From contig DBDD01000144.1 in the NCBI GenBank assembly GCA_002293365.1, positions 3,722-9,167 of the forward strand: a stretch of DNA of 5,446 nucleotides, given 5' to 3'. The position numbers were made by a program, and so were the translations under genes. This DNA comes from Christensenella sp. UBA941. Lineage in GTDB: Bacteria > Bacillota > Clostridia > Christensenellales > UBA941. This document shows positions 1 to 5,301 of the stretch, piece after piece. Below the pieces are notes generated by a model, which did not search any database, was not told the origin of the DNA, and worked only from the letters and a program-made list of their open reading frames with translations. Each line of letters begins with the position of its first letter. The stretch's first letter is position 1.

Positions 1-1234
1 GCCCCATGGAGAACGCCTTGCGCGGCAACGGGCCGTTTTGAAGCACGGCCGCGAACAGCTCGCGTTTTTCCATTGCGGGGAGAATAAAGCCCACGCAGCC
101 TTTTTTCACGCCCAATTCCTTCGCGACGTCGTCGCCGTGTACATAGTCTACGCTAGCCTCTGGAAACGCCTTTAGCGCTTCGTCGAGCGCCATTTGCAGC
201 GTCCCGCAGGCAAGGGTATGCGCCGGCTCCGCCGCATACAGTACGCCAAAGCTCCCTTCGAATACGAACGGTACGCGCTGGCCCTCGAAAGGCTCCTCAA
301 GCGCCGCGCTTTGCGCGGCTTCGTCGTCGAATACCTGGCAGCGGGCGTTCATTTTCGCGCATAGCTCGCTTAAAAACGCCATGGGCTTTATTCCGAATAC
401 AACGCGGTGGATCGCCTCGAATTCGATACCCGCGTCATGCACGTTCTCGATTTCAACTAAAGCGAAACGGGCCGGATGGTCTTCAAGCGCATCATCTGGC
501 AGCGTCTTTTTCAGGCTTTCCCAAGCCGTCTTCGCGGCTGCCAGAGAGTGATTCCCATCGCCTACGGCAAACAGCAAGCCGTCCTTGCATAGCCCCGCGA
601 GCGCCGCACACAGCCCCTTAGCCATTGCGAGCGGTAAGAACCGGCCTTCGACGCGGCCTCCCGATTCCATCAGCTCGATATCGTATAGCTTTTCAAGCTC
701 CAGCGCGCTCAACGGCTCGATAAGCGTTCTGTTCGGGTCGTCCACGAGCACGATCGCGTGCGGCAGTTCGAGCTTTGCCCCCTCGCGTACTTTAAGGCGC
801 GGCGGGATGCGCTCTTTTATAGTACCCTCCGTCGCGCGTATCAACGATTTTGAATCCGTCGAAAAGTCGTAGCGCTCTAAATCCAGGCTCGCTATTAGCC
901 CGAGCCTTTCCTTGCCTAAAACCGTCCGTTTCACAAGCACGAAGCCCTCTTCGAGCTTATTAAGCACGCCTTCTTTTATATAGCTCTCCATGGCCGCGTG
1001 GATACCCATGATTCGCTTATCTTCATCCGCGCCGCCCAGATATATCTCCGGCAGAATCAGATGAAACGCCGAAGGCTTATCTTTTACCTTGCTTTCTACG
1101 CGTTGCCAATATTCCGGCTCGGATGTATATTGATCGCACGCCACAACCGGCCAAAACGCCGTCTTTTCGCGCGGCAAAAGAATCTCGGGCGCTTTTATCC
1201 CAAACTCCAGAAGCGTTTTTTTTAAGTCAATCAA
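1..1234 (-). CDS. DUF1015 family protein, 3' end cut by window edge
   Basis: This is a minus-strand gene of which 411 codons are visible without a stop; the C-terminus lies beyond the left edge. I recognise the DUF1015 (PF06245) family, whose biochemical role is not established. Hallmarks seen are GIKAPEILLP (residues 12-21), VACDQYTSEPEYW (31-43), RATEGTIKERIPPR (133-146), the charged stretch VLVDDPNRTLIEPL (162-175) and the family signature GDGNHSLAAAK (225-235). The visible part ends in RNAFSMG, so probably only a short tail is missing. The start is TTG at 1234: GGGAGG lies 7 bases upstream, the conserved N-terminal block follows at once, and no ATG lies before it. An internal ATG would delete conserved sequence. 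It is transcribed away from the coat genes, and a promoter sits about 70-100 bases upstream. The family call is firm; I assign no function. Confidence 0.93.
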   Translation of the reverse strand, partial: MIDLKKTLLEFGIKAPEILLPREKTAFWPVVACDQYTSEPEYWQRVESKVKDKPSAFHLILPEIYLGGADEDKRIMGIHAAMESYIKEGVLNKLEEGFVLVKRTVLGKERLGLIASLDLERYDFSTDSKSLIRATEGTIKERIPPRLKVREGAKLELPHAIVLVDDPNRTLIEPLSALELEKLYDIELMESGGRVEGRFLPLAMAKGLCAALAGLCKDGLLFAVGDGNHSLAAAKTAWESLKKTLPDDALEDHPARFALVEIENVHDAGIEFEAIHRVVFGIKPMAFLSELCAKMNARCQVFDDEAAQSAALEEPFEGQRVPFVFEGSFGVLYAAEPAHTLACGTLQMALDEALKAFPEASVDYVHGDDVAKELGVKKGCVGFILPAMEKRELFAAVLQNGPLPRKAFSMG

Positions 1235-1301
1235 ACCCGTGCCTCCCTTTACCCGGGCGTTCGGTTTATCTCTAAAATAAAAGCGCCCACCCAGTTCTAA
1301 A

Positions 1302-1331
1302 AGCATACAACGAAACGCGTTTACGTGTCAA
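1302..1331 (-). promoter_or_regulatory. Probable sigma-A promoter of the DUF1015 gene
   Basis: On the minus strand a perfect -35 box TTGACA (1331-1326) is followed, after 18 bases, by TATGCT (1307-1302), which matches the -10 consensus at 4 of 6 positions. This predicts a transcript start near 1295 and a leader of about 60 bases before the TTG start at 1234. It rests on sequence match only. Confidence 0.55.
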
Positions 1332-1356
1332 GAAATCGGATAATACGCTCGATACT

Positions 1357-1395
1357 GTCGGAAAGTCGGAAAGTATTCTCAAAACCATAGTTTTG
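1357..1395. promoter_or_regulatory. Tandem octamer and dyad in the divergent spacer
   Basis: Between the DUF1015 promoter and the coat operon lie an 8-base direct repeat, GTCGGAAA twice in a row (1357-1372), and a perfect 6-bp inverted repeat, CAAAAC-CATA-GTTTTG (1380-1395). The dyad has the size of a small operator half-site pair, but no regulator is known from the window. I did not find a convincing sporulation-sigma promoter for the coat genes. TTGTTC (1393-1398) and TATTTT (1415-1420), 16 bases apart, give only a weak sigma-A-like match, and GTATTT with TACAAA downstream only faintly recalls sigma-E. Confidence 0.25.
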
Positions 1396-1472
1396 TTCAA
1401 ATTCGACAAAGATGTATTTTTTTCTTGCTGATGTACAAACTACAACCATTCTAGCCAAACGGAGGGATTTTA

Positions 1473-1679
1473 ATGGCAGGCAACCAAACGCATCTAACAA
1501 CAAAGGACTTGGGAACTTTGCAGGATCAATTGAATCAGGCGGCGCTCGCCTACAAAAAATGCGAAGTGTATTCCGGCTATTTTACGGATCCTGCGCTGAA
1601 GAGCCTATCAACGCAAATGAAACAACACCACAAGAAGAACTTTGACGAGCTTTTCGGCTATCTTAACAGACAATCTTAG
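1473..1679 (+). CDS. Small spore coat protein (CotF-like helical, 68 aa)
   Basis: This 68-residue protein resembles the short 'spore coat protein' of Clostridia. Such proteins begin with a THLTTKDL-type motif, continue with a helix rich in N, Q and A, and end in a second helix with paired histidines and a YLN terminus. Here these are THLTTKDL (residues 6-13), DQLNQAALAYKKC (18-30), DPALKSL (39-45) and QHHKKNFDELFGYLN (51-65). That pattern suggests a small helical hairpin related to the CotF/ferritin-like coat proteins, placed in the spore coat. Length is typical of the family. The start is clear: GGAGGG at 1461-1466 lies 6 bases before ATG. The stop overlaps the ribosome site of the next gene, whose start is 15 bases downstream, so the two form an operon, expected to be made in the mother cell during sporulation. 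The assignment rests on remembered family patterns; its exact coat layer is unknown. Confidence 0.8.
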   Translation: MAGNQTHLTTKDLGTLQDQLNQAALAYKKCEVYSGYFTDPALKSLSTQMKQHHKKNFDELFGYLNRQS

Positions 1680-1694
1680 GGAGGTATGGGGAAT

Positions 1695-2405
1695 ATGAAG
1701 AAAGCGTCGATTGCTATAACTGGCGCAAACGCTAGCACAGGCATGAAGAGTACAGGCATGAGCGCCGGCATGATGGGCATGGCCGCTAATAGTCCCGGCA
1801 TGAAAAGTACGGCCATGAATAGTACGGCCGCGAAAAGCGCCACTGCAAAAAGTACGGCTGCGAAGGTTTTGGGCTCGAAGAACACGGTAACGAAGAGTAC
1901 AGGCGTTAAAAGCGCGGCCGCGAAAGTTTTGGGCTCCAAGAGTACGGCTTCAAAGGGCGCGAGTATGAAGAGTACGGCCTCTAAGAGTACTGGTGCCAAG
2001 CGTACAACGGCAAAAAGCACAGCGTCTAAAAGCGCCGGCATGAAGAGCACAGCGTCTAAAAAAGCAACCGCAAAAAGCACGGCGTCTAAAAGCATGGGCA
2101 TGAAAGGCGCGGCGTCTAAGGGTATGGCTATGACGGGCGCCGTTATGACGGAGAAAGAGCTTTTGAACGATCTGCTCAACCAACAGAAGCAGCTCGCTGG
2201 CATCTACGCTGTAAGCATTACGGAATGCTCCATCCCAAAAATGCGCCAGATGCTTGCAAAACAACACAATACGGTCTGTCAGGATCAGTTCCAGGTGTTT
2301 ACGCAGATGAACCAGCGCGGCTATTATAAGACAAAAGCCGCAGCCGCGAAGGACGTGAACTCGGCAAAGACGACCTATTCAAAAGTAAGGACTACAATGA
2401 GTTGA
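1695..2405 (+). CDS. CotF-domain spore coat protein with Lys-pentad repeat tail
   Basis: The protein has 236 residues in two unlike parts. The C-terminal ~85 residues are a Coat_F domain (PF07875): EKELLNDLLNQQKQL, then YAVSITECSIPKMRQML, then the family hallmark QRGYY near residue 210. The N-terminal ~150 residues contain no acidic, aromatic, His, Cys or Gln residue. They hold 22 consecutive five-residue units (residues 37-146), 21 of them starting with Lys, consensus K-S-T-A-S. CotF-type proteins are normally just the domain, so this tail is an addition. I prefer ATG 1695, giving MKKASIAITG, because GGAGG (1680-1684) lies 10 bases upstream; the in-frame ATG at 1686 is only 1 base from that site and would add three residues. 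It is second in the coat operon and followed by a strong terminator. The coat location is inferred from the domain; the tail's role is unknown (polyanion binding or cross-linking are possible). Confidence 0.83.
   Translation: MKKASIAITGANASTGMKSTGMSAGMMGMAANSPGMKSTAMNSTAAKSATAKSTAAKVLGSKNTVTKSTGVKSAAAKVLGSKSTASKGASMKSTASKSTGAKRTTAKSTASKSAGMKSTASKKATAKSTASKSMGMKGAASKGMAMTGAVMTEKELLNDLLNQQKQLAGIYAVSITECSIPKMRQMLAKQHNTVCQDQFQVFTQMNQRGYYKTKAAAAKDVNSAKTTYSKVRTTMS
1803..2132 (+). repeat. 15-bp-period coding repeat, 22 KSTAS-type pentads
   Basis: The run has 22 in-register 15-base units. KSTAS itself occurs at units 10, 12, 15, 17 and 19, the later ones alternating with variable units (KSAGM, KKATA, KSMGM) into a 30-bp higher-order pattern. 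An older 60-bp duplication is visible: KVLGS at 1863 and again at 1923, four units apart. Units differ mostly at third codon positions, so the peptide pattern is better kept than the DNA. Upstream, KSTGM at 1746 is a further related unit out of register. This is a protein-coding minisatellite, not a CRISPR. Confidence 0.9.
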
Positions 2406-2418
2406 GCACCCTTTTGGG

Positions 2419-2459
2419 CTCTATTCGCCCGGCACAGCCGGGCGAATAGAGTTTTTTTT
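2419..2459 (+). terminator. Intrinsic terminator of the coat operon
   Basis: A perfect 15-bp GC-rich stem (2419-2433 with 2437-2451) around the loop ACA is followed at once by eight T (2452-2459). It begins 13 bases after the stop of the CotF-domain gene and should end transcription of the coat operon efficiently. Confidence 0.95.
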
Positions 2460-2488
2460 GGTTTTAAGTGGCTCCGCCCCTTAAAACC
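2460..2488. repeat. Second inverted repeat after the terminator
   Basis: A 9-bp perfect inverted repeat, GGTTTTAAG (2460-2468) and CTTAAAACC (2480-2488), encloses a short C-rich loop and directly abuts the terminator's T-run. It has no U-run of its own on the plus strand, and on the minus strand it is followed by a run of A, so it is not a simple terminator. It could be a remnant, a transcript-stabilising hairpin or a dispersed intergenic element. The role is unknown. Confidence 0.45.
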
Positions 2489-2578
2489 CCGTTTTATTGT
2501 GATAAAGCAAGATTTGCTCCACCGGGGCGCAAGAACGTCTTCGAGGCTATGTCCGCCGCCCCAAGATTCAGCCATTAT

Positions 2579-2607
2579 TTGCGCCATATCCCGCAAAGGT
2601 GTAAACT
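2579..2607 (+). promoter_or_regulatory. Weak candidate promoter for the HAD gene
   Basis: TTGCGC (2579-2584) and TAAACT (2602-2607) are separated by 17 bases and lie about 40 bases before the HAD start. Each box matches consensus only partly (3/6 and 4/6). A promoter is expected somewhere here because the strong terminator at 2419-2459 separates this gene from the coat operon. Confidence 0.3.
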
Positions 2608-2648
2608 GTTTTTGCCGGAGCGCTATGCGCGGCAATTAGGAGGACGAT

Positions 2649-3311
2649 TTGCCGGAACTTAAAGCGGTCATATTCGATATGGACGGCGTTTTGATCGACT
2701 CGCAACTCGTATATGATGAAATCGTCGACGTTATACTGCAAAGGTTTGGCCATGGCAATGCGCCATTCGAATTAAAACAGACGTTACACGGCATATCCAC
2801 GAACGATACATGGACGATATTGCGCGAGCGGTATTCGCTCCCCGCGTCAGTGGCGGAATTGACCGAAATGGAGTTGGAATTATTCGAGGCAAGGAGCGCG
2901 CGCGGCGAAATACCGGCTATGCCTTTCGCCTTCGAAGCCATGAAAAGCCTCCGGCAAAGCGGCGTGAAGATCGCTGTTGCTACAGGCAACTATCGCCAAA
3001 AAGCACTAGAGACGCTACGGCAAAACTCAGCGGAGGCGCTTGTGGACGCCGTTACTAGCGTGGACGACGTCGCGCTCGCCAAGCCTGCGCCCGATCTCTT
3101 TTTACTTGCGGCGAAGCGCTTGGGCGTGGAACCTGAGCACTGCCTCGTTATAGAGGACGCTCCTGCCGGCGTCAAGGCCGCCCGGGCGGCGGGCATGCGC
3201 GTCATTTTATTTGCGCGCCCCGAACGCGCGCGCTCCAATAATTGCGATGCGGACGCGGTATTAGCTTCGTTCGAGGGCGTAACATTGGCAACGATCAAAA
3301 CGATGATTTAG
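2649..3311 (+). CDS. HAD-superfamily (IA) hydrolase, phosphoglycolate phosphatase/beta-PGM type
   Basis: This 220-residue protein carries all four HAD motifs. Motif I is FDMDGVLIDS with the nucleophile D10 and acid/base D12. Motif II is VATGN with T112, motif III is the Lys of AKPAPD (K145), and motif IV is IEDAPAGVKAA with E169 and D170, which hold Mg2+. A helical cap of about 75 residues (roughly 20-95) between motifs I and II places it in subfamily IA, with phosphoglycolate phosphatase-like and beta-phosphoglucomutase-like enzymes. It should be a cytosolic Mg-dependent phosphatase or phosphomutase acting on a small phosphorylated metabolite; the substrate cannot be read from sequence. The start is TTG 2649, giving MPELKAVIFD, with AGGAGG (2638-2643) 5 bases upstream and motif I right after. 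Length is usual for the family. It stands alone between the coat operon and the SRP RNA, with no terminator of its own before the SRP promoter. Confidence 0.9.
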   Translation: MPELKAVIFDMDGVLIDSQLVYDEIVDVILQRFGHGNAPFELKQTLHGISTNDTWTILRERYSLPASVAELTEMELELFEARSARGEIPAMPFAFEAMKSLRQSGVKIAVATGNYRQKALETLRQNSAEALVDAVTSVDDVALAKPAPDLFLLAAKRLGVEPEHCLVIEDAPAGVKAARAAGMRVILFARPERARSNNCDADAVLASFEGVTLATIKTMI

Positions 3312-3321
3312 GCTCCGGTCG

Positions 3322-3350
3322 TTGACTTTGCTCTCGCTAGGCGCTATAAT
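3322..3350 (+). promoter_or_regulatory. ffs: Strong sigma-A promoter of the SRP RNA
   Basis: TTGACT (3322-3327), 17 bases, then perfect TATAAT (3345-3350). The predicted start about 3357 coincides with the 5' end of the SRP RNA closing helix at 3358. The -35 box begins only 11 bases after the HAD stop codon. Near-consensus boxes suit a constitutive, highly expressed RNA. Confidence 0.9.
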
Positions 3351-3356
3351 CGCTTT

Positions 3357-3625
3357 ATCGCGCTAGACGGGGCGCTAGCGGTGCCTTGTAACCTGATATC
3401 CGCTATAGCAGGGTTGAAGTCCCGTCCCGAGGGCGGCGCTTTTCGGCGAGGAGCCGGTTCGGGGCGTTGAGTGTCGGGTCCCGTGCAACGCAGACTCGTG
3501 AATCATGTCAGATCCTGACGGAAGCAGCATTAAGCGGGGTTTTGCGTGTGCCGCGGGCTTGCCGGGCATGAGTTTCGTGCCTGTACACCGGCCGGGGAGT
3601 GTCCGTTCGAGGGCGGGTGCGCGAT
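3357..3625 (+). ncRNA. ffs: Signal recognition particle RNA, large Gram-positive type with Alu domain
   Basis: This is the RNA scaffold of the signal recognition particle, which with Ffh delivers nascent membrane and secreted proteins to the translocon. It aligns by eye with Bacillus subtilis scRNA throughout. The Alu domain has GCGGTGCC, TGTAAC (3387-3392) and CCGCTATAGCAGGG; the S domain has GTCCCGTGCAACGC, CATGTCAG (3504-3511) and GGAAGCAGCATTAAGC, and the return strand has GTGTGCCGCGGG. The ends are set by pairing TCGCGC (3358-3363) with GCGCGA (3619-3624), giving about 269 bases against about 270 for B. subtilis. It differs from the usual form in the Ffh-binding tip: tetraloop UGAC (3516-3519) instead of GGAA, and A at 3512 where G is usual. 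Identity is certain in practice; exact ends are inferred from the helix. Confidence 0.96.
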
Positions 3626-3638
3626 TTTAAAAGAACTT

Positions 3639-3671
3639 ATGGGCGCTTTATTCTGCCCGTTTTTTCTTTTG
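3639..3671 (+). terminator. Terminator of the SRP RNA
   Basis: A short hairpin, ATGGGC (3639-3644) with GCCCGT (3655-3660, one G-U pair), is followed by a pyrimidine tract TTTTTTCTTTT (3660-3670). It is weaker than the coat-operon terminator but well placed 14 bases after the mature SRP RNA end. Its T-tract also overlaps the region of the next promoter. Confidence 0.65.
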
Positions 3672-3680
3672 TGATATATT
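3651..3680 (+). promoter_or_regulatory. Extended -10 promoter of the riboswitch-cbiK unit
   Basis: TATATT (3675-3680) is preceded by TGA, making the extended -10 form TGnTATATT, with only a poor -35 candidate (TTCTGC, 3651-3656, 18-base spacer). The start would fall near 3687, ten bases before the riboswitch P1 helix. The whole spacer lies inside the SRP terminator's U-tract. Confidence 0.5.
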
Positions 3681-3696
3681 CAATTCAACCGAATAT

Positions 3697-3926
3697 GTCG
3701 AAGTGTTCCGGCGGCTTATTGTTTCATCGGAAAAAACATGAAAGGAGGCGCCGCCCGGATTTACTGGGAACGCGGGAAGCGTTTATACGCTTAACCGCAC
3801 GGTACCGCCACTGTAGGCGCGTATCCGCCAAGCGCGAACGAAAGTGAGCCACTGCGATTTCGCGGGAAGGCAGCTCGGCGGATTGTGGATAGCCACGAGC
3901 GCGAGAGTCAGGAGACCGGCTTTGAT
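3697..3926 (+). promoter_or_regulatory. Cobalamin riboswitch aptamer
   Basis: The conserved cobalamin riboswitch (B12-box) blocks are present in order: GGGAA (3770-3774), the L5 sequence GCCACTGT (3807-3814), GCCACTGCG (3848-3856), CGGGAAGGC (3863-3871) and the B12 box core GAGTCAGGAGACC (3905-3917). P1 forms from GTCGAAGT (3697-3704) with GCTTTGAT (3919-3926), 8 pairs including G-U. P2 is CCGGCGGC with GCCGCCCGG, capped by a TTTCAT/ATGAAA hairpin. A GTGG-ATAG-CCAC hairpin (3885-3896) is a candidate L13 partner for L5. The peripheral region suggests an adenosylcobalamin-type (class I) aptamer. It precedes a CbiK-type gene, which fits B12 feedback repression. Confidence 0.95.
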
Positions 3927-3929
3927 CAG

Positions 3930-3960
3930 GATTCACACCTGCGAATACAGGGATTGAATC
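3930..3960 (+). promoter_or_regulatory. Hairpin in the riboswitch expression platform
   Basis: Between aptamer and terminator, GATTCA (3930-3935) pairs with TGAATC (3955-3960), with an inner CCTG/CAGG stem (3938-3941, 3948-3951) and loop CGAATA. It may be part of the switch between terminated and read-through forms. A competing pairing is possible: GACCG (3914-3918), the end of the B12 box, with CGGTC (3976-3980), next to the terminator stem. Confidence 0.45.
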
Positions 3961-3979
3961 AGCTACGCGAGGAATCGGT

Positions 3980-4011
3980 CGCAGAGATGGCACATCATCT
4001 CTGCGTTTTTT
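3980..4011 (+). terminator. Riboswitch-controlled intrinsic terminator
   Basis: A perfect 10-bp stem CGCAGAGATG (3980-3989) with CATCTCTGCG (3996-4005), loop GCACAT, is followed by six T (4006-4011). Its place between the aptamer and cbiK shows that control is by transcription termination: bound cobalamin should favour this hairpin and shut off the gene. It lies 72 bases before the start codon, and those 72 bases hold no other feature I can support except the ribosome site. Confidence 0.92.
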
Positions 4012-4083
4012 ATTGCCTTTACCGATGAGAAGACGATAAGTCCGATACTGACGTTTTTATAACAACGAAAGAGAGGTATCAAC

Positions 4084-5301
4084 ATGAAAAAAAACAGAAG
4101 AGCATCCATTTTGCTGTCTGTAGCGCTGATCGTAACGCTGTTTGCCGGTTGCGGAAATGGAACTTCCGATGCGGAAAGCTCGGCTTCTGATTCCGACGCT
4201 GCCGCAGAGGATTATGAGGAAGGCGTGTCTCCGTCGGACGACATCGTGAAGACATCTCCTGCCGACAAAGTGATCCTTGTGGTCAGTTTTGGTACGAGCT
4301 TCAACCAGAGCAGGAATTTGACGATCGGCGCTATCGAAAAAGCGATCGGGGACGCTTATCCTGATTATCAGATACGCCGCGCGTTTACGGCCCAGATCAT
4401 TATCGACAAATTGGCCGAGCGTGATGGCCTTCGCATTGATAATATCGAGCAGGCGATGGATCGATTGGTTCTTGACGGGGTCAAGGAAGTTGTGATCCAG
4501 CCGACGACGGTCATGTCCGGTTATGAATATGATGATGTGATTGCGGCGATCGGCCCGTATGCGGATAAGTTTGAAAGCATGAAAGTCGGCAAACCGCTGC
4601 TCACAGACGACTCCGATTATGAAACGGTCACGAACCTGATCTCGGAAGCGACTGCAGACGTTCGGGCGGATGATACGGCGATCTTGTGGATGGGCCACGG
4701 GACGCATCACGCAGCCAATGCGACCTACCCGAAATTGGAAGAACTCTTGCATGCCAAGGGCTGTACAAATGACTATGTCGGCACTGTTGAGGGTGGGGTC
4801 CTTATAGAAGACCTGCAAGTCACTCTAAAGGAACTCGGTCTTAAAAAAGTTGTGATGCGGCCATTTATGATCGTAGCCGGAGACCACGCCAACAATGATA
4901 TGGCCGGTGATGATCCGGAGTCATGGAAAACGATTCTGACAAACGACGGCTATACGGTTGAAACGATCATCGAAGGATTGGGACAGATCAAGGGGATTCA
5001 GGATTTGTTCGTGAAGCATGTCCGGGATGCTATGGATTCGGAAAGCGTCAGCGTGACAGCGGATGCAGCAGGGGCAGCGGTGAAAACCGCTGCCGCCGGG
5101 CTGACGGCTGACCGGATCGAGGACGGTGTCTATGCGATCGAAGTCGATTCCGACACATCGATGTTTAAATTTGTCGGCTGCGAGCTGACGGTAAAAGATG
5201 GGAGCCATGTCGGCTTTTGTGACATTAAGCGGGCAGGGATACGGCAAGCTTTATATGGGGACAGGGGAGCAAGCGCAGGCCGATCCCGGAAATCAGCATG
5301 A
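4084..5301 (+). CDS. cbiK: CbiK-like sirohydrochlorin cobaltochelatase, lipoprotein form, frameshifted near 3' end
   Basis: CbiK is a class II chelatase that inserts Co2+ into sirohydrochlorin in anaerobic B12 synthesis. This copy is exported: KKNRR, a hydrophobic segment and the lipobox LFAGC with lipidated C23. An acidic Ser/Asp linker runs to about residue 60. The CbiK domain (62-317) begins VILVVSFGTSF and contains RRAFTAQIII, MGHGTHH with H205 and RPFMIVAGDHANNDMAGDDPE with H268. H205 and H268 correspond to the two metal-binding histidines of Salmonella CbiK (H145, H207). QPTT at 139-142 has Thr where I expect His. ATG 4084 has GAGAGG 7 bases upstream. From about residue 339 a C-terminal domain starts (DGVYAIEVDSDTSMFKFVGC), but after F378 the frame is lost, and the last 27 residues (379-405) are out-of-frame sequence. 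The true C-terminus continues in the +1 frame. Control is by the cobalamin riboswitch upstream. Confidence 0.88.
   Translation: MKKNRRASILLSVALIVTLFAGCGNGTSDAESSASDSDAAAEDYEEGVSPSDDIVKTSPADKVILVVSFGTSFNQSRNLTIGAIEKAIGDAYPDYQIRRAFTAQIIIDKLAERDGLRIDNIEQAMDRLVLDGVKEVVIQPTTVMSGYEYDDVIAAIGPYADKFESMKVGKPLLTDDSDYETVTNLISEATADVRADDTAILWMGHGTHHAANATYPKLEELLHAKGCTNDYVGTVEGGVLIEDLQVTLKELGLKKVVMRPFMIVAGDHANNDMAGDDPESWKTILTNDGYTVETIIEGLGQIKGIQDLFVKHVRDAMDSESVSVTADAAGAAVKTAAAGLTADRIEDGVYAIEVDSDTSMFKFVGCELTVKDGSHVGFCDIKRAGIRQALYGDRGASAGRSRKSA

Noticed and set aside
585..1225. Plus-strand short open frames opposite the DUF1015 gene
   Set aside because: The minus strand encodes an unbroken, family-recognisable protein through this whole stretch.
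1803..2132. CRISPR array or noncoding tandem repeat
   Set aside because: The 15-base period stays in the reading frame, units have no separate spacers, and the frame continues into a CotF domain.
1676..2203. Minus-strand open frame of 175 codons, hydrophobic and repetitive, opposite the coat repeat
   Set aside because: It is the antisense reading of the 15-bp coding repeat; the plus strand has the CotF domain, ribosome site and operon context.
2404..2421. Small hairpin GAG..CCC-TTTT-GGG-CTC just after the CotF stop
   Set aside because: It is imperfect and overlaps the left arm of the far stronger 15-bp terminator stem.
3375..3993. Several short open frames (64-89 codons) on both strands
   Set aside because: They lie within the SRP RNA and the cobalamin riboswitch, have basic random-looking composition and no convincing ribosome sites.
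4057..4818. Minus-strand open frame of 253 codons opposite cbiK
   Set aside because: No family resemblance, and the plus strand carries clear CbiK motifs, a lipobox and a riboswitch leader; treated as a shadow frame.
5211..5222. Programmed +1 frameshift
   Set aside because: No stop codon, Shine-Dalgarno-like stimulator or downstream structure is evident at the site; a simple one-base indel explains it with fewer assumptions.
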